Below are positions 16,123-24,753 of a stretch of 37,269 bases of DNA, piece after piece. The position numbers and the translations under genes are program-made. The stretch comes from Caulobacteraceae bacterium (GTDB lineage Bacteria; Pseudomonadota; Alphaproteobacteria; Caulobacterales; Caulobacteraceae), in assembly GCA_028290905.1 (NCBI GenBank), contig JAQGIW010000249.1:1-37269 (forward strand), given 5' to 3'. Within the stretch, counting starts at the first letter, position 1. Every line of letters starts with the position of its first letter. Under the pieces are notes generated by a model. It did no database searches, had not been told where the DNA came from, and saw only the letters and a program-made list of their open reading frames with translations.

Positions 16123-17235
16123 TCAGCGGGAGACGTCGATGTCGGTGTTCATCGAGAGACCGACCTTCAACGGGTGGGCGGCGAGTTCCTTCGGGTCGAG
16201 GGCGATGCGCACCGGCAGGCGCTGGACGACCTTGATCCAGTTCCCGGTGGCGTTCTGCGCCGGCACGATCGCGAGCGAGGAGCCGGTGCCGCCCGAGAAG
16301 CCGACAACCTTCCCATGGTAGACGACGTGGTCGCCGTAGAGGTCGCTCGTCAGCCTGGCGGGCTGGCCGGCGCGGACCTTTGCGAGCTGCACTTCCTTGA
16401 AGTTGGCGTCCACATAGGCCTGCTGCACCGGCACGACCGTCATCAGCGGGGTCCCCGGCGCGACCATCTGGCCGACCTGCACCTGCCGCTTGGTGACGAT
16501 ACCGTCGACGGGCGCCCGCACGACCGTCCGCTCGAGGTTCACGCGGGCCTGGTCGACGTGGAACTGCGCGGCCCTCACCTCGGGGTTCTGGTCGAGGGGC
16601 ACGCCTTCGATCAGCACGTTGTTGGATTCGCGGGCGCCCTGGGCCGCCTGGATGTTGGCCTGGGCTTGCGCGAACGCGGCCTGAGCGGCGTCGAGCTGGG
16701 TTTTGACGCTGGTAATCTCCTCGCCGGAGACGGCGCCGCTGCCGGCCAGGGGCGCGCGGCGGTCATATTCCGCCTGGGCGCGGGCCAGCTCGGCGCGGGC
16801 GCGGATCAGGTCCGCCTGTCGCGCCGCGACCGTACCCGAGAGCGCGGTATTGTTCGCCTGGTACCCGCGCACCCGGCGCACGATGTCCCCGAGGGCGGCC
16901 TCGGCCCCTTCCAGGTCCAGGCGCCGGTCGGTGTCGTCCAGCACCGCCAGCACGTCGCCCTTCTTTACGGCCTGGGTGTCCACGACGCGCACATCCGCCA
17001 CGGGACCGGCGGTGAGGGCGGTCACCTGGGCCGTGTCAGCGTCGACGTAGGCGTTGTCGGTCTCGACGTGCCTGGAGCCGACGACGGCGTTGTATGTCGC
17101 CGCCCCGGCGGCGGCGAGCGCCACGGCGCCGGCGAAGGCGAGGAAGAGCTGCTTCCTGCGGCGGCCAAGTTTGGGAGCCGGCGCCGGCGCGGGCGTGGCG
17201 GCCTCGAGGGCGTCGGCTTGGACATGAGCGTTCAT
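16123..17235 (-). CDS. emrA: HlyD/EmrA-family membrane fusion protein
   Basis: The protein has 370 residues. A cytoplasmic Ala/Pro-rich start precedes one transmembrane helix (LFLAFAGAVALAAAGAATY, about residues 29-48). Then come a lipoyl half-motif (VETDNAYVDADTAQVTALTA), a long coiled coil rich in Ala, Arg and Gln (about residues 110-210), the second lipoyl half (TVVRAPVDGIVTKRQVQVGQ) and a beta-barrel. Such adaptors bridge the MFS pump and the outer-membrane channel. The ATG at 17235 is preferred over 17277 because it fits the family N-terminus and has AGGA in front. It lies 48 bp before emrB and 48 bp after the nodT-like gene, so these genes form one operon. Confidence 0.93.
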   Translation of the reverse strand: MNAHVQADALEAATPAPAPAPKLGRRRKQLFLAFAGAVALAAAGAATYNAVVGSRHVETDNAYVDADTAQVTALTAGPVADVRVVDTQAVKKGDVLAVLDDTDRRLDLEGAEAALGDIVRRVRGYQANNTALSGTVAARQADLIRARAELARAQAEYDRRAPLAGSGAVSGEEITSVKTQLDAAQAAFAQAQANIQAAQGARESNNVLIEGVPLDQNPEVRAAQFHVDQARVNLERTVVRAPVDGIVTKRQVQVGQMVAPGTPLMTVVPVQQAYVDANFKEVQLAKVRAGQPARLTSDLYGDHVVYHGKVVGFSGGTGSSLAIVPAQNATGNWIKVVQRLPVRIALDPKELAAHPLKVGLSMNTDIDVSR

Positions 17236-17283
17236 GGCGAGGGTTCCTGCGGAGGGTTGATGGGGGATGAGGTTCAAGGGAAA

Positions 17284-18750
17284 TCAGGCGCGGTATCCGC
17301 CGCCGAGGGCGCGGACCAGCGCGACGTCGAGGACGAAGGCGCGGGTTTCGAGATTGGCGACGGCGCGTTGTTGGACAATGAGCGCGTCCTCGGCGGAGAG
17401 GACATCGAGGTAGGTGCCCAGGCCTCTTGCGTAGCGCTGGCGCGTGAGGCCGTAGGCGGTGTCCGCCGCGGTCAGCGCCTCGCGGCTGCTGGCGAGCCGC
17501 GCGTCCAGCGCCCGGGCGCTGACCACGCTGTCGGCGACTTCCTGGAGCGCGCGGGTAAGCGTCTGGTCGTACGTCGCGACAGCCAGGTCGTAGTTGGCGC
17601 GCGCGCCCCGGTAGGCGCCCTCGAGACGCCCGCCGCTGAAGATCGGCAAGGTGATGGCCGGGCCGGCCTGGCCGAAGGTTGAGCTTGACTTGGTGAGCAT
17701 GCTCAGGCCCAGCGACGACTGCCCAATCAGTGCGACCAGGTTCACGTCGGGATAGAAATCGGCCTTCGCCGCCCTGATCCGGTGGGAAGCGGCTTCGGCG
17801 GTGAGCCGCGCCGCGACGAGATCGGGACGGCGTCCGACCAGTTGCGCCGGCAGGTTTGCGGGCAGGCCGAACGCATGGATCGCGCCTGGCGTCGGCCGGC
17901 CGATCGCGCGCCCGCGATCGGGCCCCTGTCCGAGCAGCGCGGCGATCTGGTTCTTCGTCAGCCCAATGGACTCGTCGAGCGCCGCGAGCTCGGCCTGGGC
18001 GGCGGCCCGGGCCGAGTGGGCGCGTTCGCCGGCGGCCCTGGTCTCCAGACCCTGCGCCACGCGCGAGTCGATCAGCGTTTCGCTATCGGTCCGGACTCGC
18101 ACCGCGTCCCGCGCGGCATCTCGCTCTGTATAGAGCTGGTCAAGGTCCGCGTAGGCGCCGGCGATCGAGGTGGACAGCGCAAGCCGCGTCTCGGCGGTCT
18201 CGGCACGGGCCGCCTGCGCCTCCGAGGTGGCGGCGGCGAGGTTGGCTCGGTTGCGCCCGAACAGATCGAGGTCCCAGGCCATGTTGACCCCGATGCGGCC
18301 GGCGTCTCGCCAGCCGTGAGGAACGAACGCCTGCGGAACGCCCTGGTTGTAGCTTTGCTTGACACCCGAAACGCTGGCTTCGACGCCGACCTGCGGGGCG
18401 AGCGCGGCGCCGGCCTGCTCGGCCAGCGCGCCGGCCTGGCGCGCTCGCGCGTGGGCCTGGGCCAGCGTCGGGGCGCCGGCCAGCGCCTCATCGATCAACT
18501 GATCGAGTTGCGGGTCGCGATATGCGGACCACCAGCGATCCTGCGGCCAGTCTGCCACCGCCGAGGCGAAGGTCTTCGCCGTCTCATAGGCGGCAGGCGC
18601 CTTCGCGTGGGGCGCGGGCCCGAGCCTGGGAACCGTCGCGCAGGCCGAGAGCGCCGCGGCGGCGACCCCGGCGAGCAGGACCCCGCCGGCTCGCCGGACA
18701 TGCCTCCGGGACGTCGGCGTCGGATTGAGATTCAAAGCGGTCAGAGGCAT
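17284..18750 (-). CDS. NodT/TolC-family outer-membrane efflux lipoprotein
   Basis: The protein has 488 residues. A lipoprotein signal peptide with lipobox LSAC (Cys about residue 36) is followed by two outer-membrane efflux repeats. Typical segments are WPQDRWWSAYRDPQLDQLIDEA, GVNMAWDLDLFGRNRANLAAA, LVGRRPDLVAARLTAEAASH and YPDVNLVALIGQSSLGL. NodT-type proteins form the TolC-like channel of three-part pumps. The Shine-Dalgarno GGAG is 8 nt before the ATG at 18750 and belongs to a promoter-RBS module duplicated in front of the SDR gene. This is the first gene of the efflux operon. Confidence 0.93.
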   Translation of the reverse strand: MPLTALNLNPTPTSRRHVRRAGGVLLAGVAAAALSACATVPRLGPAPHAKAPAAYETAKTFASAVADWPQDRWWSAYRDPQLDQLIDEALAGAPTLAQAHARARQAGALAEQAGAALAPQVGVEASVSGVKQSYNQGVPQAFVPHGWRDAGRIGVNMAWDLDLFGRNRANLAAATSEAQAARAETAETRLALSTSIAGAYADLDQLYTERDAARDAVRVRTDSETLIDSRVAQGLETRAAGERAHSARAAAQAELAALDESIGLTKNQIAALLGQGPDRGRAIGRPTPGAIHAFGLPANLPAQLVGRRPDLVAARLTAEAASHRIRAAKADFYPDVNLVALIGQSSLGLSMLTKSSSTFGQAGPAITLPIFSGGRLEGAYRGARANYDLAVATYDQTLTRALQEVADSVVSARALDARLASSREALTAADTAYGLTRQRYARGLGTYLDVLSAEDALIVQQRAVANLETRAFVLDVALVRALGGGYRA

Positions 18751-18813
18751 CGAACCAGCTCCAGTTGTGAATGTGTACCGTACGGAACTAATTCACGGGT
18801 GAAAGTGTGTCAA
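18751..18813 (-). promoter_or_regulatory. Promoter-operator-RBS module of the efflux operon
   Basis: On the minus strand TTGACA (18808-18813) and TAGTTC (18785-18790) are separated by 17 nt. The palindrome CCGTACGG (18778-18785) overlaps the -10 end and start-site region, where a TetR-type repressor would block transcription. CTGGAGC (18758-18764) supplies the Shine-Dalgarno. The whole 63 bp aligns without a gap with 21973-22035. A further GTATGTCGACTGGAAAT (18823-18839) repeats the sequence around the -35 box of the second copy. Confidence 0.7.
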
Positions 18814-18976
18814 CTGATAAAAGTATGTCGACTGGAAATTTTTGGCGCACGCGCTTTATCGAGACAAAGCGGTGGTGAGACGCCGGGGGCAGGCGGATTG
18901 CCGAGGGCGCGGCTGTTCGGAACCGGAGAGTCCCGAGCGCAAGATCAAGCCGGAGGCGGGGTGAGCCCCCGCGACT

Positions 18977-19783
18977 CTACCGGACGCGTTCGAGCGTGAG
19001 CGGCTCGCTGAAAGCGCGAGGCTCGGGGACCGGACCAACGCGGGGTGTGGCGAGGTAGTCGTACGCCACCTTGCCGAGGGCGAGGGTAAGGTCCGCCACG
19101 ATATGCGTCGTCGACACCACCTCGAGCACCGGCAGCTCGGCGACCGGGGCCAACGCGTGCGGTTGCAGCGAGAGCGCGCCGGGGCCGGTCCACGCGCCTT
19201 TGATCTGGATGTCCTCGAGATAGTACTCGACGAGCTCGCAGATGCGGGGCGTCCCATCGACGTGCGGAATGATCTTCAAGAGGAAGTTCGGGGCCGCCAG
19301 CGCGGCCCGGACCAGTTCGAGGTCGGCCTGATGGTGCTTGTAGCCCATCGTTCCCGTGGCCACGCGCACCGGGCCGTAATCCAGCGTGCCCACCAGCATG
19401 TCCGTCTCGGGACGCAGGCTGGGCTGCGCCAGCTTCTTGGGGAAGCCCCACAGCTCACGGCCCCCGGCGATCGGCGGGTGGTCGTTGAGGAACATGCAGT
19501 GCGTATAGGCGCCCTTGCGGCCGCGGAACGAGACCGGAATGACCTGCCCCGCTTCCGTATAGTCGCCGAACCCGGTGGAATCCGGCATGCGGATGAATTC
19601 GAACTTCACCAGGGGCGATTCCGGCTCGAGCGGCTCGGGCACGAGGGCGCGCAGTTTCTCCGGGTCCGTCCTGTAGGTGATGATCAGGAATTCACGGTCG
19701 ACGAACCGATACGGCCCGGGCGGATAGGCCGGGCTGGTGAGGGGCATGGCGAACGCGCGCTGGCGCACTTCCGAAACTTTCAT
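18977..19783 (-). CDS. Acetoacetate decarboxylase family protein
   Basis: The protein has 268 residues, close to the usual 245-260. Landmarks are [20 protein letters not shown] at the N-terminus, [20 protein letters not shown], then KKLAQP with adjacent lysines at about 116-117, corresponding to the catalytic Lys pair of clostridial Adc. The lysine forms a Schiff base with the keto acid. The enzyme would convert acetoacetate to acetone and CO2, though related proteins act on other keto acids. The frame is open far upstream, but the ATG at 19783 ([15 protein letters not shown]) fits the family. It lies 38 bp after the patatin gene in one operon. Confidence 0.88.
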   Translation of the reverse strand: MKVSEVRQRAFAMPLTSPAYPPGPYRFVDREFLIITYRTDPEKLRALVPEPLEPESPLVKFEFIRMPDSTGFGDYTEAGQVIPVSFRGRKGAYTHCMFLNDHPPIAGGRELWGFPKKLAQPSLRPETDMLVGTLDYGPVRVATGTMGYKHHQADLELVRAALAAPNFLLKIIPHVDGTPRICELVEYYLEDIQIKGAWTGPGALSLQPHALAPVAELPVLEVVSTTHIVADLTLALGKVAYDYLATPRVGPVPEPRAFSEPLTLERVR

Positions 19784-19821
19784 CGTCTTTCGAAGTCCTG
19801 GCGGAGGGTGGGGCGGCCGGC

Positions 19822-21114
19822 CTATTCGCGGCCGTGCAAGGCGAGGTCGAAGGTGAAGACGCCGTCGGCGCTCATCGGCCGTTCGAGCACCTCGGGATGC
19901 CGCAACGTGCGGATGGTGTCGTGGTAGCCGGCGCGCCAGTGGTCCTCCATGCCCTGCCGGGAGAACTCGTAGTCCTTGACGCCGCCCTCGTAGTCCCTGG
20001 ATCGATAGATCAGCTGAACGAGGTTGTAGACCTTGCGGTCGGCCCGCGTCCAAAGCATCTTGTATTCCGGGGTGTTTCGGAGATCCTCGGGAACTTTCGA
20101 AAGAAGGTCTCCGAGCGCCTTGCGAATGGTCTGTACCTTCTTGAACTGATCGGAATTCGCCCGCGTACGGCTCGAATACTGAATCTCCTTCAGGCGGGTC
20201 GCGACCTCCGACATGGCGCGAGGGAGGCCGCCGCGCGCATTCCAGAGGTCGACCTGGAAGGCGAGCGTGTCCTGGCGCGCCTCGCTCTCCAGCACCCATT
20301 GCAGGGGTGTGTTGGAGACCAGTCCGCCGTCCCAGTAGTACTCGCCCTCGATCTCCACGGCCGGGAAGCCCGGCGGCAGGGCGCCGCTGGCCATGACGTG
20401 CTCCGGCCCGATCGTATGGGTGGAGTTGTCGAAATAGACGAAATTGCCGCTGGTGACGTTCACCGCGCCCACGCTGAAGCGCATCTCGCCCGCATTGATC
20501 CGATCGAAGTCGACGAAGCGCTCCAGCGTCGTCCGCAAGCCCGAAGTATCGTAGTAGCTCGTGCCTTCGAGCGTTCCGGGCGGCTGCAGCCAGGGACTGA
20601 TCATCCGCGGCGCAAACATTCCGGGCGCCCCGAGGGCGGCGGCCATCCCGGCGTTGACCTGGCTCGCCAAGCTCCGCGCGACGTACCCGCGGGGCGCGAA
20701 CGAGGGGGCGCCCCACAGCGCCATGGTGTCGTCGAAAACCTTCTTCCACAGTTCGCCGACATGGTCGGCCGGGGTCCCGTCACCGGCCCCCGCGTGCGGC
20801 GCGGGGTCGAGGGCCGCCAGCGCGCCGAAGAGCGGCTTGAGCGTGATGGCGTCCCAGAAGCCGCGGAGCTGATCCACCCGCCGTTCGGGCAGGTTGCCGG
20901 CGATCAAGGCGGAATTGATAGCGCCGATCGAAATGCCCGCGACCCAGTCCGGATGCAGGTCGGCCTCGGCCAGGCCCTGATAGACGCCGCCCTGATAGGC
21001 TCCGAGCGCGCCGCCTCCCTGGAGGAGCAGCGCGATGCAATCGAACGGTGGGCGGCTGCGGCGCGCGTGGGTCTTGCTGCGGCGCAGTCGCGCCTCGCTG
21101 ACGTGGATGTTCAT
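19822..21114 (-). CDS. Patatin-like phospholipase (DUF3734 type)
   Basis: The protein has 430 residues. The patatin fold is marked by the oxyanion loop [16 protein letters not shown] (about residues 31-46), the nucleophile [15 protein letters not shown] (Ser about residue 62), and the Asp of the catalytic dyad in [12 protein letters not shown] (about residue 260). A C-terminal DUF3734 region follows ([39 protein letters not shown]). It probably hydrolyses acyl esters; proteins of this type next to 3-hydroxybutyrate dehydrogenase may act on polyhydroxyalkanoate or hydroxyacyl esters, which is an inference from context. No signal peptide is seen, so it is probably cytoplasmic. It is 27 bp downstream of the SDR gene. 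Confidence 0.9.
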   Translation of the reverse strand: MNIHVSEARLRRSKTHARRSRPPFDCIALLLQGGGALGAYQGGVYQGLAEADLHPDWVAGISIGAINSALIAGNLPERRVDQLRGFWDAITLKPLFGALAALDPAPHAGAGDGTPADHVGELWKKVFDDTMALWGAPSFAPRGYVARSLASQVNAGMAAALGAPGMFAPRMISPWLQPPGTLEGTSYYDTSGLRTTLERFVDFDRINAGEMRFSVGAVNVTSGNFVYFDNSTHTIGPEHVMASGALPPGFPAVEIEGEYYWDGGLVSNTPLQWVLESEARQDTLAFQVDLWNARGGLPRAMSEVATRLKEIQYSSRTRANSDQFKKVQTIRKALGDLLSKVPEDLRNTPEYKMLWTRADRKVYNLVQLIYRSRDYEGGVKDYEFSRQGMEDHWRAGYHDTIRTLRHPEVLERPMSADGVFTFDLALHGRE

Positions 21115-21141
21115 GTGTCGTATCCCTGAGTTCTGTGGTGG

Positions 21142-21924
21142 CTACTGCATCGACCAGCCGTGACTCATGATCACGGATTGCCCGGTTAGCGCTTTGGTCG
21201 GGAAGCCGGCGAGGAACACGGCGACGCGGGCGACGTCGTCCACCGTCGTGAACTCGCCATCCACGGTCTCCTTGAGCATGACGGTCTTGATCACCGCCTC
21301 CTCGCTGACCCCCAGCGCCTCGGCCTGCTCGGGGATCTGCTTGTCGACGAGGGGCGTTCGCACGAAGCCCGGGCAGATCACGTTGGAGCGCACCCCGTGC
21401 CTGGCGCCTTCCTTGGCCACCACCTTGGCCAAGCCGATCAAACCGTGCTTGGCGGTGACGTAAGGCGCCTTCAGGAGGGAGGCCTCCTTGGAGTGTACCG
21501 AGCCCATGTAGAGAATCGCGCCACCGCGGCCCTGCGCGTACATGTGGCGCAAGCAGGCCCTGGTGGTGAGGAAGGCGCCGTCGAGGTGGATGGCGAGCAT
21601 CTTCTTCCAGTCGGCGAAGCCGAAGGCCTCGAGCGGGCTTACGATCTGCACGCCGGCGTTTGAGACCAGGATATCGATCCCGCCGAAGCGCCTGGCGGCC
21701 TCGTCCACGCCGGCGTCGACCTGAGCCTCCTGGGTCACGTCCATCGCGAACCCGAGCGCCTTGTCGCCGCTCGGGTCCATTTCCGCGGCCGCGGCGCGTG
21801 CGGCGTCGATGTTGATGTCGGCGACGGCGACCTTGGCCCCCTCGGCGAGAAACTGGCGGGCGACCTCCTTGCCGATCCCGCTGGCCGCGCCCGTCACGAT
21901 GGCGATCCTGTCTTTCAAGCTCAT
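21142..21924 (-). CDS. 3-hydroxybutyrate dehydrogenase-like SDR
   Basis: The protein has 260 residues, the usual length. TGAASGIG (11-18) binds the dinucleotide, NAGVQ (89-93) is typical of D-3-hydroxybutyrate dehydrogenases, and the catalytic residues are Ser142, Tyr155 and Lys159 (APYVTAKHG). [13 protein letters not shown] and [19 protein letters not shown] also match that group. It would interconvert 3-hydroxybutyrate and acetoacetate with NAD+, supplying the substrate of the decarboxylase encoded downstream. The start at 21924 gives the standard N-terminus [12 protein letters not shown]. An in-frame ATG at 21972 has the better Shine-Dalgarno (CTGGAGC) and would add 16 residues. Confidence 0.88.
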   Translation of the reverse strand: MSLKDRIAIVTGAASGIGKEVARQFLAEGAKVAVADINIDAARAAAAEMDPSGDKALGFAMDVTQEAQVDAGVDEAARRFGGIDILVSNAGVQIVSPLEAFGFADWKKMLAIHLDGAFLTTRACLRHMYAQGRGGAILYMGSVHSKEASLLKAPYVTAKHGLIGLAKVVAKEGARHGVRSNVICPGFVRTPLVDKQIPEQAEALGVSEEAVIKTVMLKETVDGEFTTVDDVARVAVFLAGFPTKALTGQSVIMSHGWSMQ

Positions 21925-21972
21925 GGGGGTCCCGCGAGGTTGAGCGACGGGTCGGCGGTCAGCGGCCGCCAT

Positions 21973-22035
21973 TGACCCGGCTCCAGTTGTGAATATATAT
22001 CGATCGGACATATTAGCTACGAAAATGTATGTCAA
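21973..22035 (-). promoter_or_regulatory. Promoter-operator module of the SDR operon, shared with tetR
   Basis: On the minus strand TTGACA (22030-22035) is followed after 17 nt by TATGTC (22007-22012). A palindrome around TCGATCGG (22000-22007) overlaps the -10 end. CTGGAGC (21980-21986) is the Shine-Dalgarno-like part. The pair CCAGTTG (21983-21989) and CAACTGG (22033-22039) forms an outer inverted repeat around the promoter. The divergent CecR-type regulator gene starts 51 bp away, so the same site may also regulate it. Confidence 0.7.
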
Positions 22036-22086
22036 CTGGAAATCTTCTAGCTGGCCGGCATGGGTGGCGCTTGAAAAGGAGACGGC

Positions 22087-22827
22087 ATGAAGACGCCTGC
22101 GACACGGCGGAGACCCACGAACGGCGGGTACGCGCGAGGTCAGGAGACTCGCGCGCGCATCATCGCGGTGGCGTTGCGCCTGTTCGGTGACCGCGGATTC
22201 GACGGCGTGTCCACACGGGAGATCGCCGAGGAGGCCGGCGTGAACCCGCCGGCTCTGCAGTACTATTTCGACAGCAAGGAAGGCCTCTATTGCGCCTGCG
22301 CCGAGTATGTCGCCGACCGCGTGCTAGGCGCGACCGAAGCCATGCTCGCGCGCGCGGAGCGTTTGCTGGCTGAAAAGGCGCCCGCTACGGCATTGGTCGA
22401 GGCGTACTGCGCGGTGTCCGAGTCGATCGTGGAACTAATGTTCGGCCCGGAAGGGGCGGTCTGGTCCGCGTTCCTGGGCGCGGAACAAGCGGGGTTCGGT
22501 CCCGGCAAGGCCTACCCCATCTTTCGCGAACGCTTCCTGGAACGGGCCGACCACGCGTTGTCGAGCATCGTCAGCCGGCTGTCCGGGGACGACACCCCAT
22601 CGACCGAGGCGCGCCTGAGAGTGGCCGCGATCAACGGACAGTACATGGTGTTTCTCAACAAGCGGCCGTTTGCGCTGGCCATGATGAAAACGAACGGCCT
22701 GACGCCCGAGCACGCCCGCCTGGTCAAGACGATCGTCATCGACCATACCCGCACGCTCTTGTCCCGCCTGTCCTCCGACGAGGGGCCTCACGCCGCCGGT
22801 TCGGCGACCGGCGGACCGGAGCGTTGA
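22087..22827 (+). CDS. TetR-family regulator, CecR-type C-terminal domain
   Basis: The protein has 246 residues. The N-terminal helix-turn-helix spans about residues 22-68 ([48 protein letters not shown]). The C-terminal half ([40 protein letters not shown]) resembles the CecR/DUF1956 ligand domain, found in regulators of efflux and membrane-stress genes. AAGGAG six nt before the ATG at 22087 fixes the start. It is divergent from the SDR-patatin-decarboxylase operon across a 162-bp region that holds one copy of the shared operator; the second copy controls the efflux operon. It is the obvious candidate repressor of both. Confidence 0.9.
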   Translation: MKTPATRRRPTNGGYARGQETRARIIAVALRLFGDRGFDGVSTREIAEEAGVNPPALQYYFDSKEGLYCACAEYVADRVLGATEAMLARAERLLAEKAPATALVEAYCAVSESIVELMFGPEGAVWSAFLGAEQAGFGPGKAYPIFRERFLERADHALSSIVSRLSGDDTPSTEARLRVAAINGQYMVFLNKRPFALAMMKTNGLTPEHARLVKTIVIDHTRTLLSRLSSDEGPHAAGSATGGPER

Positions 22828-22888
22828 CCAGGGGCGGCGAGCGTCAAACAACCAGGAACATCGGCGCGCGGCGAAATTTGACGATTTA

Positions 22889-22935
22889 GTCAGAAAAGCG
22901 CTTGCCAGGATCGAAATTCGGGTTCATTTTCTGAC
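22889..22935 (+). promoter_or_regulatory. Inverted repeat around the putative promoter of the aromatic operon
   Basis: GTCAGAAAA (22889-22897) and its exact complement TTTTCTGAC (22927-22935) flank a possible promoter, TTGCCA (22902-22907), 17 nt, CATTTT (22925-22930). The second arm overlaps the -10 region, 24 nt before the first start codon of the operon. This fits a repressor site, possibly for the TetR gene at the end of the operon. Confidence 0.5.
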
Positions 22936-22958
22936 CAGAACGTCAACTGAGTGGCCAG

Positions 22959-23885
22959 ATGAGCACGATCAACATCGAGGACATCGCCTTCGTCCGCTTC
23001 AGCGTCCCCGATCTGGCGGAGATGCGCGCCTTCCTGGTCGACTTCGGGCTGGCGCCCGCCGAGGAGAGCGAGCGGAGGATCGTGTCGCGCGGGCTCGGCG
23101 AGGCGCCCGTGCTGCACATCGCCGAGCGGGGCGGGCCGCGCTTCATCGGGATCGGCCTCAAGGCGGCGAGTTCGGAGGACCTCCGGCGGCTCGCGGAGGC
23201 GGAAGGCGTGGCCATGGCGCCGTTCGACGCTCCAGGGGGCGGCCATGTCGTCGTGCTGCGCGACCCCGACGGACATCAGGTCGAGGTGGTGGCGGGGCAG
23301 GCCCCGGCCGATCCTCTGCCTCTGCCGGAGGTCGACGGCTGGAATTCCGGGAAGGGCAAGGGGCGCGTGCGCAAGGGCAAGCGGCTGACGGCGTCGGCGT
23401 CGCATGTTCTCAGGCTCGGCCACGCGGTGCTCAACGTCGCCGACTTCCGGGCGTCGGAGGCCTGGTACAAGCAACGCTTCGGCTTCATCACCTCCGACGA
23501 GATCGCGCTTTCGCCGGCGTTCAGCGTCGGCGCTTTCCTGCGCTGCGACCAGGGCGAAACGCCCACCGACCACCACACCCTGTTCCTGGTGCAGAGCCCC
23601 AAGGGACCGGGGTTCAACCATGCGGCCTTCGAGGTCGCGGACCTCGACGACCTGATGCTCGGCCACCAGCACCTGGCGGCGGCGGGGCGGCAGGCGGAGT
23701 GGGGCGTCGGCCGGCATCTGCTGGGTAGCCAGGTGTTCGACTATTGGCGCGACCCCTGGGGCAATACGCTCGAGCACTGGACGGACGGGGACCTATTCAC
23801 GGCGGCGGACGGCTCGAACACCGCCACCCTGCAGGACCTTCTGGCCGTGCAGTGGGGGCCCGCCGCGCCGCCGACCATGGCATGA
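22959..23885 (+). CDS. VOC-family extradiol dioxygenase-like protein
   Basis: The protein has 308 residues, the length of two-domain type I extradiol dioxygenases. The N-terminal VOC domain (residues about 5-110) lacks the metal ligands, as in the family. The C-terminal domain keeps them: His in LRLGHAVLNV (about 154), His in PTDHHTLFLV (about 204) and Glu in GNTLEHWTDGD (about 271). Together they would bind Fe2+ and cleave a catechol ring next to the hydroxyls. The substrate is unknown. The next genes encode a hydrolase and a ring hydroxylase, so it probably supplies ring cleavage. The Shine-Dalgarno is weak (GAGTGG). Confidence 0.85.
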   Translation: MSTINIEDIAFVRFSVPDLAEMRAFLVDFGLAPAEESERRIVSRGLGEAPVLHIAERGGPRFIGIGLKAASSEDLRRLAEAEGVAMAPFDAPGGGHVVVLRDPDGHQVEVVAGQAPADPLPLPEVDGWNSGKGKGRVRKGKRLTASASHVLRLGHAVLNVADFRASEAWYKQRFGFITSDEIALSPAFSVGAFLRCDQGETPTDHHTLFLVQSPKGPGFNHAAFEVADLDDLMLGHQHLAAAGRQAEWGVGRHLLGSQVFDYWRDPWGNTLEHWTDGDLFTAADGSNTATLQDLLAVQWGPAAPPTMA

Positions 23886-23895
23886 GAGAGCATCG

Positions 23896-24753
23896 ATGAA
23901 ACTCGCCACGTTCGACGCCGGCGCGGGCCCCGAGCTGGGGGTGGTCGCCGGAGACCTCATGGTTCCCCTGAACCGCGGCGCCCCCGCCCTGCCGTCCGAC
24001 ATGATGGGACTGATTGCGGCCTGGCCGGCGCTGCGGGCCAAGGTGCGGGGGATCGCCGCGGCGGGGACGGACGCGATTCCCATCGACAGCATCCGTCTGC
24101 TCGCGCCGATCCGGCGGCCCGGAAAGATCATGGCCATCGGCCTCAACTACGCCGACCATATCGCCGAAAGCGGCATGGAGACGCCCAAGGACCAGGTCTG
24201 GTTCATGAAGGCGTCCACCAGCGCGAACGGTCCGCACGACCCGATCCAGGTCCCCAAGGCTTCGCCGTTCCTCGACTATGAGGCGGAGCTGGTCGCGGTC
24301 ATCGGTCAGGGCGGCCGGCACATCGCCAGGGAGGACGCTCGCGCCGCCGTGTTCGGCTACTGCTGCGGCAACGACGCGACCGAGCGGGTGTGGCAGCACC
24401 GCACGCCGCAGTGGGTGCTCGGCAAGTCCTTCGACACCCACGCCCCGTTCGGTCCCTGGATCACCACCGCGGACGAGGTCCCCGATCCGCACGCCCTCGC
24501 CATCCGCTGCCTGGTCAATGACGAGGTCCGGCAGGACTCGAACACGCGCCATCTCGTCTTCGATGTGGCCGATCAAATCCACCATCTCAGCCAGGCGATG
24601 ACCCTGGAGCCGGGAGACCTGATCTTCACCGGCACGCCGGGCGGGATCGGCGCCGCCATGAGCCCGCGCCGGTTCCTCAAGCCGGGCGACCGGGTCCGGG
24701 TGGAGATCGAAGGCCTGGGCCAGCTCGACAACCTCTGCGTCGCGGAGGCCTGA
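23896..24753 (+). CDS. Fumarylacetoacetate hydrolase family protein
   Basis: The protein has 285 residues. It shows the FAH signature: IMAIGLNYADHIAESGME, FLDYEAELVAVIG (acidic residues near 125 bind Mg2+ or Mn2+), FGYCCGNDATERVWQ, and GDLIFTGTPGGIG. Family members hydrolyse C-C bonds of acylpyruvates or decarboxylate and isomerise related keto acids. Behind an extradiol dioxygenase, it probably acts on the ring-cleavage product or a later keto acid. It starts 10 bp after the dioxygenase gene and its stop abuts the next ATG, so the genes are co-transcribed. Confidence 0.9.
   Translation: MKLATFDAGAGPELGVVAGDLMVPLNRGAPALPSDMMGLIAAWPALRAKVRGIAAAGTDAIPIDSIRLLAPIRRPGKIMAIGLNYADHIAESGMETPKDQVWFMKASTSANGPHDPIQVPKASPFLDYEAELVAVIGQGGRHIAREDARAAVFGYCCGNDATERVWQHRTPQWVLGKSFDTHAPFGPWITTADEVPDPHALAIRCLVNDEVRQDSNTRHLVFDVADQIHHLSQAMTLEPGDLIFTGTPGGIGAAMSPRRFLKPGDRVRVEIEGLGQLDNLCVAEA

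Noticed and set aside
14116-17682. A very long plus-strand open frame (about 1188 codons) opposite the efflux genes
   Set aside because: It is a shadow of three well-supported minus-strand genes; its translation is rich in Arg, Gly, Asp and His with no family motif.
18977-20749. A 590-codon frame that would fuse patatin-region sequence with the acetoacetate decarboxylase
   Set aside because: The upstream half is an out-of-frame reading of the patatin gene; the decarboxylase starts at 19783.
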